NCBI GenBank assembly: GCA_024663395.1
Contig: JANFAH010000002.1
Span: 6,200,001 to 6,264,000 of the forward strand
From: Pisolithus tinctorius
Taxonomy: Eukaryota > Basidiomycota > Agaricomycetes > Boletales > Pisolithaceae
Direction: 5' to 3'
Length of the DNA: 64,000 bases
Of this stretch, positions 1 through 10,161 are shown in pieces (position 1 is the first letter of the stretch; every line of letters begins with the position of its first letter). The translations under genes and the position numbers were made by a program. The notes under the pieces are model-generated. The model was not told where the DNA came from. It was given only the letters and a program-made list of their open reading frames with translations, and ran no database searches.

Positions 1-2934
1 CGTCTCACTCATCAATGCTGCTGCATATGTCAGAGCCTGTGCTCTCCCTGGTTCTAGACAGTTCCGCTTGCAGCTCTCCACTGATGATGTGAAGCTTCAT
101 GCATCCTCTGCTTCCTCTCTGCCTCCTGACCTCTCTTTGGTCCCTCCTGAGTATCACAAGTTTGCCAATGTCTTTAGTAAGGACAAGGCTACAGAACTTC
201 CACCACACCGCTCATTCGATCTCAAGATCAACCCCAAGGAAGGAGCTTCTCCACCCATTGGTACAATCTACTCTCTCTCTCTGCCAGAGCTTGAAGCTCT
301 CCGCACCTTCATTGATGAGCATCTTGGCTATGGCTTCATCAAACAGTCCACCTCCACTCATGGTGCACCAGTCCTCTTCATAAAGAAGAAGGACGGTTCA
401 CTCCGCCTCTGCATAGACTATCAAGGACTCAACAAAATCATGAAAAAAAGATTGCTATCCACTGCCACTCATCTCTGACTTACTTGACTCTCCAAGCTGC
501 GCTAAAGTCTACACCAAGATCAACTTCCGCCATGCCTATCATCTGGTCCGCATCGCAGATGGAGTTGAATGGAAAATGGCATTCCGCACTCGTTATGGTT
601 CTTATGAGTGGCAGGTAATGCCATTTGGTCTGACTAATGCGCCTGCAGCCTTCCAGTGGTTTTTTAATAGCATCTTTGCGCACATGCTTGATGTCTGTGT
701 CATGGTATACCTCGATGATATCTTAATCTATTTGCAGGATATGGAGTTGCATCATGAACATGTAAAAGAGGTACTCCGCCACCTTCAAAAGCATGGTCTC
801 TATGCCAAGCCAGAAAAGTGTGAGTTTCACTCTGACTCCGTCGAGTACGTCAGCTACATTCTCTCTCCATCTGGTCTCACCATGTCCACTGAGAAGGTTC
901 AGGCAGTCCGCAACTGGCCTGAGCTGCGGAAGGTGCAAGACATCCAATCCTTCCTTGGTTTTGCCAATTTCTATAGACGATTCATTAACAACTACTCTGA
1001 CATTGTTGTTCCACTCACTCGCCTCATGCGAAAGGGTGCTCCTTGGAACTTTTCTGAGGAGTGCTGCTCCACTTTCCTCTGCCTGAAGGATGCCTTCAGC
1101 TCTGCTGCTATTCTCACTCATTGGGTTCCTGACACTCTGCTTACAGTTGAAACTGACGCCTCCAACTATGCCATAGCTGGTATTTTGTCGATCACCTGCT
1201 CCGATGGTGAACTCCACCCAGTCGCTTTCTACTCCCACACCATGCCATGACAAGGAGCTGTTGGCTATCTTCAAGGCCTTCTGCCATTGGTGGCATTACC
1301 TAGAAGGCTCCACCTTGCCTGTCGACGTGGTGATGGACCACAAAAACCTTGAGTACTTTTCCACCTCTAAGGTTCTCACTTGTTGACAGGCCCACTGGTC
1401 AGAGTACCTTTCGCAGTTTAATCTTTCCATCCACTTCCGACCTGGCTGCTTAGGAGCCAAACCCGATGCACTTATGCAACATTGGGATGTCTACCCACAA
1501 GGGGGGGATAGGGACTACGTGCAGGTAAATCCTCACAATCTCCACCCTATGTTTACACAGGAGCAACTCACATCATCCCTCCATACCACCACCCTCATGG
1601 CACCTGTACTCTGCGCCACCATGGTCTTCGATGTTGAGTGCTTGCACTCCAACATCATCTCTGCCCTACCCTCTGACCCTGTCTCTGCCAGCCATCTCCC
1701 AACTCTGACTAAGCCTCGGTGGTTCCTGGACTCCAATGGTCTACTCTGCCTTGATGGCCGCATCTTTGTCCCTGACATTGATGATCTCTGCCTCTGAGTG
1801 CTTCGGTTCAAACATGACCATCCTCAAGCAGGCCATTTTGGGCAGAACTGCACCTTAGAACTCGTCTGCAGGGACTATGTGTGGCCTAACCTCTGCTCTG
1901 ACGTGACAGAATACATCAGATCCTGCACTGCCTGTGGACGGAGCAAAACTCCGCATCACTGCCCTTATGGTCTACTGAAGCAACTCCCCATCCCAGAGAG
2001 ACCTTGGAACTCCATCTCCATGGACTTCATTGAACACCTCCCAAACTCCAATGGTTACTCCGCCATACTCATGGTAGTGGACTGCCTCTCAAAGCAAGCA
2101 GTGTTCATCCCCACCCATGACTCTGTCACCTCTGCTGAACTTGCTAAGGTCTTCCTTACCCACATCTTCTCCAAGCATGGAGTACCAGCTAATGTCACCT
2201 CTGACAGAGGCCCTGAGTTCATCTCACACTTCTTCTGCTCTCTAGGAAAGGCCCTTGATATGCATCTTCACTTCACTTCGGGTTACCACCCAGAAGGCAA
2301 TGGCCAGACTGAGCGAACAAACCAGACCCTCGAGCAGTACCTTCGTATTTACTGTAACTGCCAGCAAGACAACTGGGCTGAGCTGTTGCCTCTAGTGGAG
2401 TTCACTTTCAACAATGCACCAAGTGTGACAACTGGAGTTGCTCCCTTCTTCACTAACAAGGGATACCATCCAAACCTGTCTGTGGTCCCTGACCAAGACT
2501 TCACCTCTCTGAGGGCTCATGATTATGTCATCGAGCTCTCTGCCCTTCATGACTTCCTCTGCTCCGAAATGTCCGCTGCTCAACAGCACTACCAGGGTCC
2601 AGCAGATGCTAGATGCATACCTCCACCTGAGTTCAAGGTCAGAGAACAGGCCTACATCAAAGCCAAGTACTTCTGCTCAACTTGTCCTTCGGAAAAACTC
2701 TCTGAAAAGTACTTAGGTCCATTCACCATCTTGGCCAGGCTGGGTATGTACTCCATCCCCCTTAAGCTCCCTGACTCTATGCACTCAGTACATCCGGTCT
2801 TGCATGTCTCTCAGCTGGAAGCTGTGGCAGCTAACCCTTTCCTAAACTGACAACAACCTCTGCCTCTGCCAGTGGATGTCGATGGTGACCTTGAGTATGA
2901 AGTATCAGAGATACTCGACTCTAAGGTGGACTGC

Positions 2935-4779
2935 TGTCACACACCAAAGGTGTTGTGGACATGGTTACAGCTGACTCTGCCTAACTTGTCAACGAGTTGC
3001 ACACAATGCCCATGCATGCAGATGAAGACTAAAGCCCTCATGCGTAGAAAGACTGTTGGACGTGAACAGTCATCCTTTGCACAAGATCGAGTCATCAGTG
3101 CTAAAGAGAAAAGAGGAAGCAAGTTAAGTGCACATTAAAAGTTTTTAGCACCCGTGTACAGCATTCCGGTTTCCATTGTATCTCCACCGTTTCCAAAGAT
3201 ATCAACTCGGTTCACACATTCACTTAAAGTGCTCAGCCCCATGATTCTTCCTTCCAAATTTGGAGAGGATCCTCGCACCCTACACGTTTCTACAGCACTC
3301 CATCCATCAGACACTCATTTCGCTAAGTCCATCAATCATGGCCACCTCTTTGTCAATCATATTGCTTGTCTCGTTTTCCAGAGACAATGGCTACGTATAT
3401 CTGCCAGGCATTCCCACCAGCTTCTGTCCTGAAGCCCCCTGGTTCATCCCATCGTTGTCAGCCCCATCTTGTCCCATGCAGCTTGGTCAGCATGTTCTCC
3501 TTGTCAGTATGACTTCCAGAAGGACATTCTTTGGTCACCTCAGGTCTGTCACTCAGTTAGAAAGGTCTTATGTGGGCATTTCAGTCTCCCCTCTTGATGA
3601 AGCATATGGATTGTTCCTCCCTGCTCCCTGCACTGTCTTTATTCCAATCTTGTCCATCATTCTTCCTCCATTGCGACAGCTGCAGTATAATCTACTGTCC
3701 TCCAGCCTCCCTGATTGCATTCATGATGAGTATGACATGCATCTTGCCTTCCTACTGCAAGATCCAGCAGAAGATGTCCCTCCTTCTCCTCCTCCTCCAT
3801 CAGAACCCTGTCCATGAAGTTTTTGTTAACTTCACTGAGAGGATGAAAGGGTGGGAGACGCGATCGCGTATGCCTCCCATTGCCCCACAGGCCCCCAATG
3901 CCCTAGCCCCTTTGATGCCTGACTCATGCCCTTCAATTCTGGAATTAATACTTCCCTATCTGGAAACACTGTCCATCTGTCATGCCATCTTTGGATCTAG
4001 AGATGTCTCCACCGAGATCTGACTTGCATCGCCACCCCCTAATGTGATATCAGTGTGCTTACTCAGTTTCTGACTCTATTTGACTCATTCTGTGATATTT
4101 TGACTATCCTTGACTCATTCATTGCCAATACTTACCAATCCTCCTTGCTTGCTTACTTTTCATTTCTCGCTTACTCATCATGATTACTCAGTCCTTACTC
4201 ATTACTTACCAAGTGTTTGTGCCTTGTTTGTCACAGGCTGTGCTCCCCCCATAGTATATAAACCCCCATGTACTTAGCTACCAAGAAGCAATTCAGAAGC
4301 AGTCCAGAAGTCAGCTCAGCTTAGTGCCTATCTCATCATCGACAGTTGAGGCTCCACAAAGGGGTCTATCTGTCATCATTTGTATACTTGGTAGTTGAGG
4401 CTCATTTGGACGAGTCTATCTGCCATCCTTCATCATCCAAAGCTTCCTCTTAGTCAGCAGTCTTAGTCATCCCTCCACTCCTGCATAACTCATCATCGAC
4501 TTGTGCCAGGAGCATATTCTATCAAAGTCCATTAATCCCAAGTCCTTTTGGCTGAACACCCCTGCTCTGTTCAGCATCCCCTTCTCAATCAGCATTCATT
4601 CATCCTCTCCTGCATAACTCATCGATGACTTGTGCCAGGAGCCCTCTATTTGAAGTCCCCCCACATATTAAGGTTTTCTGCACTCCAGGTTCTGTGGGGG
4701 CACACCACCACTTGCTCTTTATTTGTCTTTGGTGTTGGATTTGTTTGGTTTTTGCCAGCATTCCACACTTTGACTCACA
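2935..4779 (+). mobile_element. Element E, copy 1: 1.84-kb insertion in the gypsy chromodomain
   Basis: The insertion is bounded by TG...CA termini (TGTCACACACC to GACTCACA) and flanked by a perfect 4-bp duplication CTGC (2931-2934 and 4780-4783). Removing it restores the chromodomain frame. A near-full copy in the other orientation lies at 13142-15005. The right 737 bp (from TGTGATATC at 4043, with a TATATAAACC box near 4256) looks like an LTR, but the left end is a different sequence, so this is not a simple two-LTR element. Internal to it is a 159-codon ORF conserved in both copies. TG...CA ends and a 4-bp duplication suggest mobilisation by a retroviral-type integrase as a non-autonomous element; this is inference. 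Confidence 0.8.
3338..3817 (+). CDS. Element E ORF, 159 aa, unknown
   Basis: ATG at 3338 opens a 159-codon frame that is colinear and of identical length in copy E2 (14122-14601, minus). The protein starts MATSLSIILLVSFSRDNGY, has Ser/Pro/Leu-rich hydrophobic stretches, and ends in a proline run (PPSPPPPSEP). I see no protease, RT, integrase, zinc knuckle or transposase motif. The frame also stays open upstream to 3260 in both copies, so the true start is uncertain. Conservation of an open frame in two diverged copies inside a CpG-decayed region suggests it was coding when the element moved. Function unknown. Confidence 0.45.
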   Translation: MATSLSIILLVSFSRDNGYVYLPGIPTSFCPEAPWFIPSLSAPSCPMQLGQHVLLVSMTSRRTFFGHLRSVTQLERSYVGISVSPLDEAYGLFLPAPCTVFIPILSIILPPLRQLQYNLLSSSLPDCIHDEYDMHLAFLLQDPAEDVPPSPPPPSEPCP

Positions 4780-4944
4780 CTGCCGTCACCACCATTGTCA
4801 ACTCTTGTATCTAGTCTGCTGGGCTGGTTATGAGAACACTGACGAAGAAACCTCTTGGTTGCTTGCAACTGAGCTAGATCATGCTTCCGACATAGTATCT
4901 GCTTTCCATGAACACTATCCACACAAACCTGGCCCATACCAACC

Positions 4945-6066
4945 TCAGCCATAATACTCCGCTGCCTCTGACTGAGGCCTTTTCCAACCTCCTCCCCCGC
5001 ACTCAAGTTCAGCCAGTCTGGCTTTGCACGTGTCTTCCCTCCTCCTCATCTCTGCCCACTCTGCCCATGTGTGGTACATCCCCCACTCATCGGCAGTCCA
5101 CTCCGCTGCCTCTGCCATCCACTCCACTGCCTCTGCCATCCTCTCGAAGGCTGTTGCAGCCTTCTCATGTGCTGCTGCATACTTCTCTGCAGCCTGCAGC
5201 TGCCACTCCCACTCCCACTCCATCCACCAGGAGGAGACCCCCAAGGGTCCCTTGAGTGGTGTCTCTGGTTCCTCCTCGTCCTCTCCACCTGCCTCCCACT
5301 CATCATCTGCTTCCTCCATCTCTGTCACTCTCTCCTTTCCCTTCCCTTGTGTCCTCTTCTTCTTCTCTCCTTGGGAGCTCCCCGTCCCTGCTCTCTTCTG
5401 TGAAGGCCCCACCACTGCCTCTTCCCATGTCCAGCTGCACGTCTTCTTTTTGTTATGGCAGGGCACACAGGCGTCTTACCTTGTCCTGGCTCACACTGGC
5501 CTGCCATCAGACTTGCTACGCAGCGAGTGCAGGGGGGCCACCTGGTCACAGTGACCACCATGGAGGCCCCAGGGACCTTCTGGGCGGTGTTGACATCATA
5601 ACCTGTGCCACATAATCTAAGAAAGTAAAACTGCGAGTCAGCTCCGCCTGACCCACAGTACTCTGCCACTCACCTTTGAGCGGCCTCATCCCACCTGGCC
5701 TGAGCCCTCTGCCTCTGCCTCTCAGCCTCCTCTGCCACTGCTTTCTGCCTCTGCTTCTCGGCCTCTTCCTCCGCCACCTTCTTCCTCTGCACCTCCTCTT
5801 CCTCTCTCTGCCTCCACTCCGCCTCCTGCCACACCTCTTCCACCTTTTGTCGCTTGGCCTCCTCGTTTGGCCTTGCACTCCGCCTTGCGCTCTCGCTCCT
5901 TCTTCTCCACCTCTTCTCGCTGACGTGCCTTCTCCACTGTCTTCTCATGCTCGGTGTCTGTTGAGTCGTCTGTAAGGATGACTAGGTCGTCATTGGTGAC
6001 CTGGGAGTAGTCACAAGAGTGACCAGGGTTGGGCTGGGGGGTTTTGTTCTGACGCTGAGAGGACAT
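4945..6066 (-). pseudogene. Antisense accessory gene of gypsy A: coiled coil plus Zn2Cys6-like protein
   Basis: ATG at 6066 starts MSSQRQNKTPQPNPGHS, followed by an acidic DDSTDTE motif and a long Arg/Lys/Glu/Ala coiled coil. Exon 1 ends at 5674 with a GTGAGT donor; a 57-nt intron (5617-5673) follows. Exon 2 carries a cysteine cluster, CTRC...C...C-x2-C-x6-C (PPCTRCVAS, then VPCHNKKKTCSW), resembling a fungal Zn2Cys6 cluster. Then come a basic stretch (GEKKKRTQGKGKER), an acidic linker and a Trp-rich C-terminus (WWMEWEWEWQLQAAEKYAA). Frameshifts near 5870 and 5484 break it. The stop (4945-4947) lies inside the 3' end of pol, so the two genes overlap tail to tail. A full-length homologue sits in the same place in gypsy D (31627-32835). 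Confidence 0.8.
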
Positions 6067-6245
6067 GATGATGGGGGGATGGGATACGAAGGTTTGGTAC
6101 CCTAACATGTGGTTTTAAGTGGAACTTCGAACTCTGATGGAGCTCTGCTGTGACTAAAGCCATTATCCTCGAGGCGTCAAAATAATTTCAAATGATCAAC
6201 TCATGTTGATCTCGTTCTGTACATGTGGCCTTCAGGGGTTCAGGC

Positions 6246-6261
6246 CCTAGGGGGGGGGCAC
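6246..6261 (+). promoter_or_regulatory. Polypurine tract of gypsy A
   Basis: A run of nine G followed by CAC abuts the TG of the 3' LTR at 6262. The mirrored tract follows LTR D (31434-31445, C-run). This is the expected plus-strand primer site and fixes the LTR orientation as +. Confidence 0.75.
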
Positions 6262-6975
6262 TGTCATAACTGTGCATTCACACTAAGCCCTCACTCACTC
6301 CACACCCTACTCCACTGGTCATTCACTCACTCCACACCAACTCTGCCCAACTTCTGTTGGTTGCAAACCATCTCTGCTCCAACTGCTGTCAGACTTGTGT
6401 CACTCTCCTACTGGACCAAGTGGTCCATCCTCTGAGGGGTCATGTGACTACCTTTGCAGTCAGGTACTCCACAGTGTGTTCACTGCATGGTCCAGCACCT
6501 GGACTATTTCCTTTTCTGGATGTTCTGTGTTACCTGTTCATATGTCCTCCATCTACCCTTCATTTGTCATCCAGGAAATTTTACTTGAAAATTTATGAGT
6601 CTCCGTATGTCAGTTCCAATTCTGATTACTGTATCTCCATAGCAGTATAAAAGCATGTACTGTACTCTGCTGTTCTTCAGTACAAATATCAACTTAGTTC
6701 CTACTCCTACTGTCTCTGACTTCTGCCTGTTGGAGTTACCTCCGACTCTCCGTCTATACTCTCCCTCTGAAATATGAGGGCTGAGATTGTGCAAGGGGGT
6801 GGCGCACGAGCTAAACCCGATGCCCTCACTCCGCTCTGCCTCTGTCTCAGTGGACTTCGTTCCTGCCATCCCTCTGCTAGTCGGAGTTCTGTTCCTGTGT
6901 GTCAGACTTGCTTCTGGACCCTCCTCTAGACCTTATATAGCATCGGAGTTGGTCGGAGTAGGCCCGGACTTGACA
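6262..6975 (+). repeat. 3' LTR of gypsy A (714 bp)
   Basis: The LTR starts TGTCATAACTG and ends GGACTTGACA, giving 5-bp terminal inverted repeats TGTCA/TGACA. A TATA-like box (TATAAAAG) lies near 6646-6653, followed by a T/C-rich leader, consistent with a promoter directed to the right. The same LTR family recurs on the minus strand at 18770-25633 (solo, interrupted), 30125-30667 (truncated) and 30700-31433. It inserted in, or adjoins, the 5' part of the gene at 6978-8243, which is cut off at the LTR edge. Confidence 0.9.
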
Positions 6976-6977
6976 CA

Positions 6978-8243
6978 TAAGAAGGATATCCAGCAAGTAC
7001 TTGTGAAGGCTGGAATACAGCCCAGGAGGTCAGCTATGATCAAACACTATCAGCTGGCCATTCAGAAGGTCGTCCAGTCATTGACCAAGGCTGAATTGGA
7101 CCAGGCAGCCCATTTGGTGAAAGAGTGGAATGAGAGAAAGCTGCCACCCAAAGCCCAGGCAGAGTAAGCATCCAAGTTCTCCCATGGGCAATACTAACTT
7201 AAATGCAGGGCTGCAACAAGTAAGGGCCAAAAGTATGCAAAACAGTTTGTGTATAACATGTGGAAGCAGTGTGGGATGAGAGTGGTGATCATGTCGGCAT
7301 GGAAGGATAAGGATGGCAAAGTGATGGTTGGAGTGTGAGTGCTTTCCTGACGTTTCACCATATCTGACCAGTGTAGGAATGACTTCAATGACAAGCTGGG
7401 CGATGGAGAGCTCTATTCGGATTGGGAAGACCTTCATGGATAGTGGTCAGCCTATGCAAAGAAGGCCTTCAGGGCCAATGGTACAGCGGATGGCAGCAGA
7501 GAGGATGAGGCTGGTCAAACCACAGTAAAAGCATGGAAAGGAAAAAAGCAGTCTCAATTCTCCCTGTCCACCAATGACGATGGCATGCCCATTCTTCTGA
7601 ATCTCTTGGACTTACAGACACCAGAATTAAAGGACATCATGAGGGTGTTCATAACCGGCCATTATTGTATGTGCCAATTTCCATGGTCAATGAGTTACTA
7701 ACATCTAAACACAGGCTTGGCTTGTGGGAAGACAAATGCCAGTATACCTTGGGCTGCAATAGCTGACAACCAGGCATCCTACAATATGGCTACTGCATAC
7801 CCCAAGCCAGCTGGTAAGTGGTATCCAGTGACAATGAATATTGCTGATAGAATTGTATCAGACAATCATGCCAATGATGGTGTCAATTCAGCTGCAAGGA
7901 AGCCCAAGCCCAAGCCAAGAATCAGATCCAATGGTTGGTTTCCATGCACACTTGGTTAATCCTCTCATTACAGCATTCCACAGCAGCCCAGAATGATAAG
8001 ACAGTCATATCACCTAATGATGGTAGGTATACATCCATAACACAATTACACATGCTTATCTATGTCAGGAGTTGATCCAGTGGGTAGGAATTCAAATGCC
8101 AGGCCTAGAGGCCATGTGATGGACAGGGATGATAGACTGTTGGATCAAGCAGAAGAGGATGGTGTGGCTCATCACCCAGAGCAGAATCATAGGCCCCCAT
8201 GGTGGCCAGATGATAATTATCCTACTCCAACCATGAGGAGGTG
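6978..8243 (+). pseudogene. 5'-truncated multi-intron gene G1, unknown family
   Basis: The reading frame emerges directly from the LTR edge (KKDIQQVLVKAGIQPRRSAM), so the start is lost. Exons join in frame across consensus introns 7164-7208 (branch TACTAAC), 7335-7376 and 7667-7714 (TTACTAACA), with probable introns near 7932-7970 and 8026-8067. Recognisable stretches are AKQFVYNMWKQCGMRVVIM, SAWKDKDGKVMVG, NDFNDKLGDGELYSDWEDL, and a proline/acid tail ending at TGA 8241-8243. One in-frame TAG is at about 7440. The pattern recalls a hypothetical protein family of mushroom-forming fungi, from memory only; no catalytic motif seen. It could be a captured host gene or transposon cargo. Confidence 0.6.
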
Positions 8244-8449
8244 AAGGTAGAATTGAGGCTGGTACCTAATGGTTTCCCATAGACTGGCAACAAACATATA
8301 TAGTGCACAGTGCAAGAATTGTTGGTGAATTACCGGCCCCATAGCTACCATGTACTGTAACCCACTGTCACAATCCAATCATGGCCAATTTGTGCACTTC
8401 TCCAATTCCATTCAACATAATGTTCATTGAAATGAGTTAAATATACAAA

Positions 8450-9641
8450 TTAAAGCTGGTCTGGTTTAAGATGGTAGCCTAAAATTGCTGGCTCTTCCTC
8501 CATAAGATCTGCTAACTGTTGCTGGAATCTGGTAAGCATGGCATGCCACTCAACATGTGATTGCCACTCCCTGGTTGCATCCACAAGGGTATTTGCATAA
8601 TACCTATATGCAGTGATCAGATTGGCATCATGTGCAGCATTGATGTCTGGCTGACATGCCCCACTTCTAGCCATGATACTGGAGATCCACCTTGACCTTT
8701 GAACTGGTAGACATGTTTAGCTATGGTTGTGTAGTAACTTCTGGACTTATGCTTGGTTTGTGGAGTATCAACTCCTGGCTGTATGGTGAACTCCTGGGAG
8801 ACTGCAAAAAGCTCTGAATGTGACGATGGGATTGGAACCAGCGATGGGGATCTAGCTGGCGGTATCAATGTGGAGCTGAATGATGCAGGAGTGTGTGAAA
8901 GGTCCATAGGTTGATGAGGACCAGGGAAATTGCCACCAGGTGATGTGAATGTTGTTGGGCTGGGAACTGGGATAGGATTGTGATGGGCTGGTGACATGGA
9001 GGGAGTCAAGGACTGAAATTGGGGCTCATGCAATAGGATGAGCAGTCGTGATGATTGGCCAGCTGCTTGAGTTGGGTAGATGTGAGCTGATGATCTTGTG
9101 GCAGCAGGCAACTGAAATGCTGGTTCTTGTAAAGGACTGACCAGTGGGGACTGAAATGGTGGGGGCGACCCCCAAGGCAGCTTGTGCAATGGAGTACCTG
9201 GGGAAACAGGCAGTGGTGATTTGTCCCATGCTGGCTCAAGTAACGGGGTGCTGTCAGAGAGGCATGTTGATATGGAGTCCCAAGGAGGCTCAACCAATGG
9301 GCTGCTAGAGGAGGGAGACAGTGCAAATGACTCCCATGCTGGCTCTATCAAAGGTGATCTGGGCAAACCAGGGGACTGGAAGGAGGGTTCCAGTCCAGTT
9401 GTGTGTGTTGTTTGAGCTGGGGACAGCTCGAAAGGTGGCTTGCATAATGGGGATGATGGCATGTCTGGCAGGTCATCTTCAGTAAGCATTTCCTCATCCT
9501 CATTGAGAGATGCGAGCTGCTGCATATCATGGCATGACAGAATTACTGCACACAGTCATTAGAAGTAATGGTCCTTGGACCAGCTGACTTACGGAGTTTA
9601 TCTGGACTGCCAGAACTGAATCTAACATTTCTTGGAGCCAT
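8450..9641 (-). pseudogene. Gene G2: repeat-rich Pro/Ser protein with conserved C-terminus
   Basis: ATG at 9641 (MAPRNVRFSSGSPDKL) is joined by a 47-nt GT-AG intron (9546-9592) in frame to a body starting LILSCHDMQQLASLNEDEE. The body holds several imperfect repeats of about 20 residues around the core SPL-x-EPPW or TPLLEPAWD, then a Pro/Ser-rich low-complexity region, then HKSRSYYTTIAKHVYQFKG. Near 8672 the frame shifts by one base to the C-terminal block MARSGACQPDINAAHDANLI, which ends at 8450. The shift is too short to be an intron, so I call it a broken gene. It is divergent from G3 and convergent with G1. Function unknown. Confidence 0.55.
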
Positions 9642-10161
9642 ATGAAAGTTCAAAACGTTGTAGGTGCTGTGGGGATTACACCAATGTTTGAGAATGATTT
9701 TGGTACCAGTGATAAGACTAGAACATGGCTGGCACCACCAGCAGGCACCTTGTTTACCATGCTGGAATGCAGTCACAACCAGTGGGTTTTGCCATGTGGA
9801 GTCAATTGTCAGGCAGATGCACAGATGTTGAAAAAAGCACCTCATTTTTGGGCTGGAGTGACCTTGTAAACAAGGTGATTGTATTACACAATATTTTTTC
9901 ACCAGTCATCATGCAGGATGTGCAAGTGCATACATAATGTAAATGGGCACTTAGTGGAATGACTGTCAACTGCCATACATTACTCCCAGCAAAATATGTT
10001 CAATGGTTAAACCAGTACATTGAATATTGTAAATCACAGCATCACCAGAGTGAGCATTTGTATTGTGCTTATGTAAGCCTGTTGAATGGTGTATGCTAGC
10101 CAGCGAATTCACCACACCACTCAAGCACCCATCACCTGCACACCCAAGGTTAAACAGCACT
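9642..10161. other. Intergenic region between divergent G2 and G3
   Basis: About 520 bp without a supported gene. Short frames exist on both strands but show no motif or conserved splice sites. It presumably held the promoters of the divergent pair G2/G3. I see no clear TATA box. Confidence 0.4.

Larger units (their letters stand above)
1..4954 (+). pseudogene. pol: gypsy A pol: RT, RNase H, integrase, chromodomain (broken)
   Basis: The RT begins near 160 and carries the catalytic YLDDILIY motif at about 700-730. An extra A in the A-run 443-449 shifts the frame between 'LNKI' and the RT palm. RNase H (TDASNYAIAG, from about 1150) runs into a short deletion near 1245 and changes frame before 'HDKELLAIF'. 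In-frame TGA codons follow at 1384, 1795 and 2848. Integrase spans 1798-2850, with the CTACGRSK zinc region, SMDFIEHLP, TSDRGPEF and a GNGQTERTNQT stretch holding the catalytic Glu. The chromodomain starts at about 2890 (YEVSEILDSKVD), is cut by E1, and resumes after 4784 (LVCWAGYENTDEETSWL), ending at TAA 4952-4954. Many Arg positions read Cys, His or stop, as expected from CpG decay. Confidence 0.93.
1..6975 (+). mobile_element. Ty3/gypsy LTR retrotransposon A (5' end outside window)
   Basis: Order seen: end of the protease-RT linker, RT, RNase H, integrase and chromodomain (to 4954), an antisense gene (4945-6066), a G-rich polypurine tract next to 6261, and a 3' LTR (6262-6975). Gag and the 5' LTR lie before the window. 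A 1.84-kb element (2935-4779) is inserted in the chromodomain codons. The same family is present as gypsy B and D and as a solo LTR (18770-25633). The element is dead: one frameshift, a small RNase H deletion and several stops, many of them CGA-to-TGA changes. Confidence 0.93.

Noticed and set aside
5024..5975. Several plus-strand frames of 90-176 codons rich in Ser/Leu/Pro
   Set aside because: They are shadows of the minus-strand coiled-coil gene, whose Glu/Lys/Arg codons read as Leu/Ser/Pro on the other strand.
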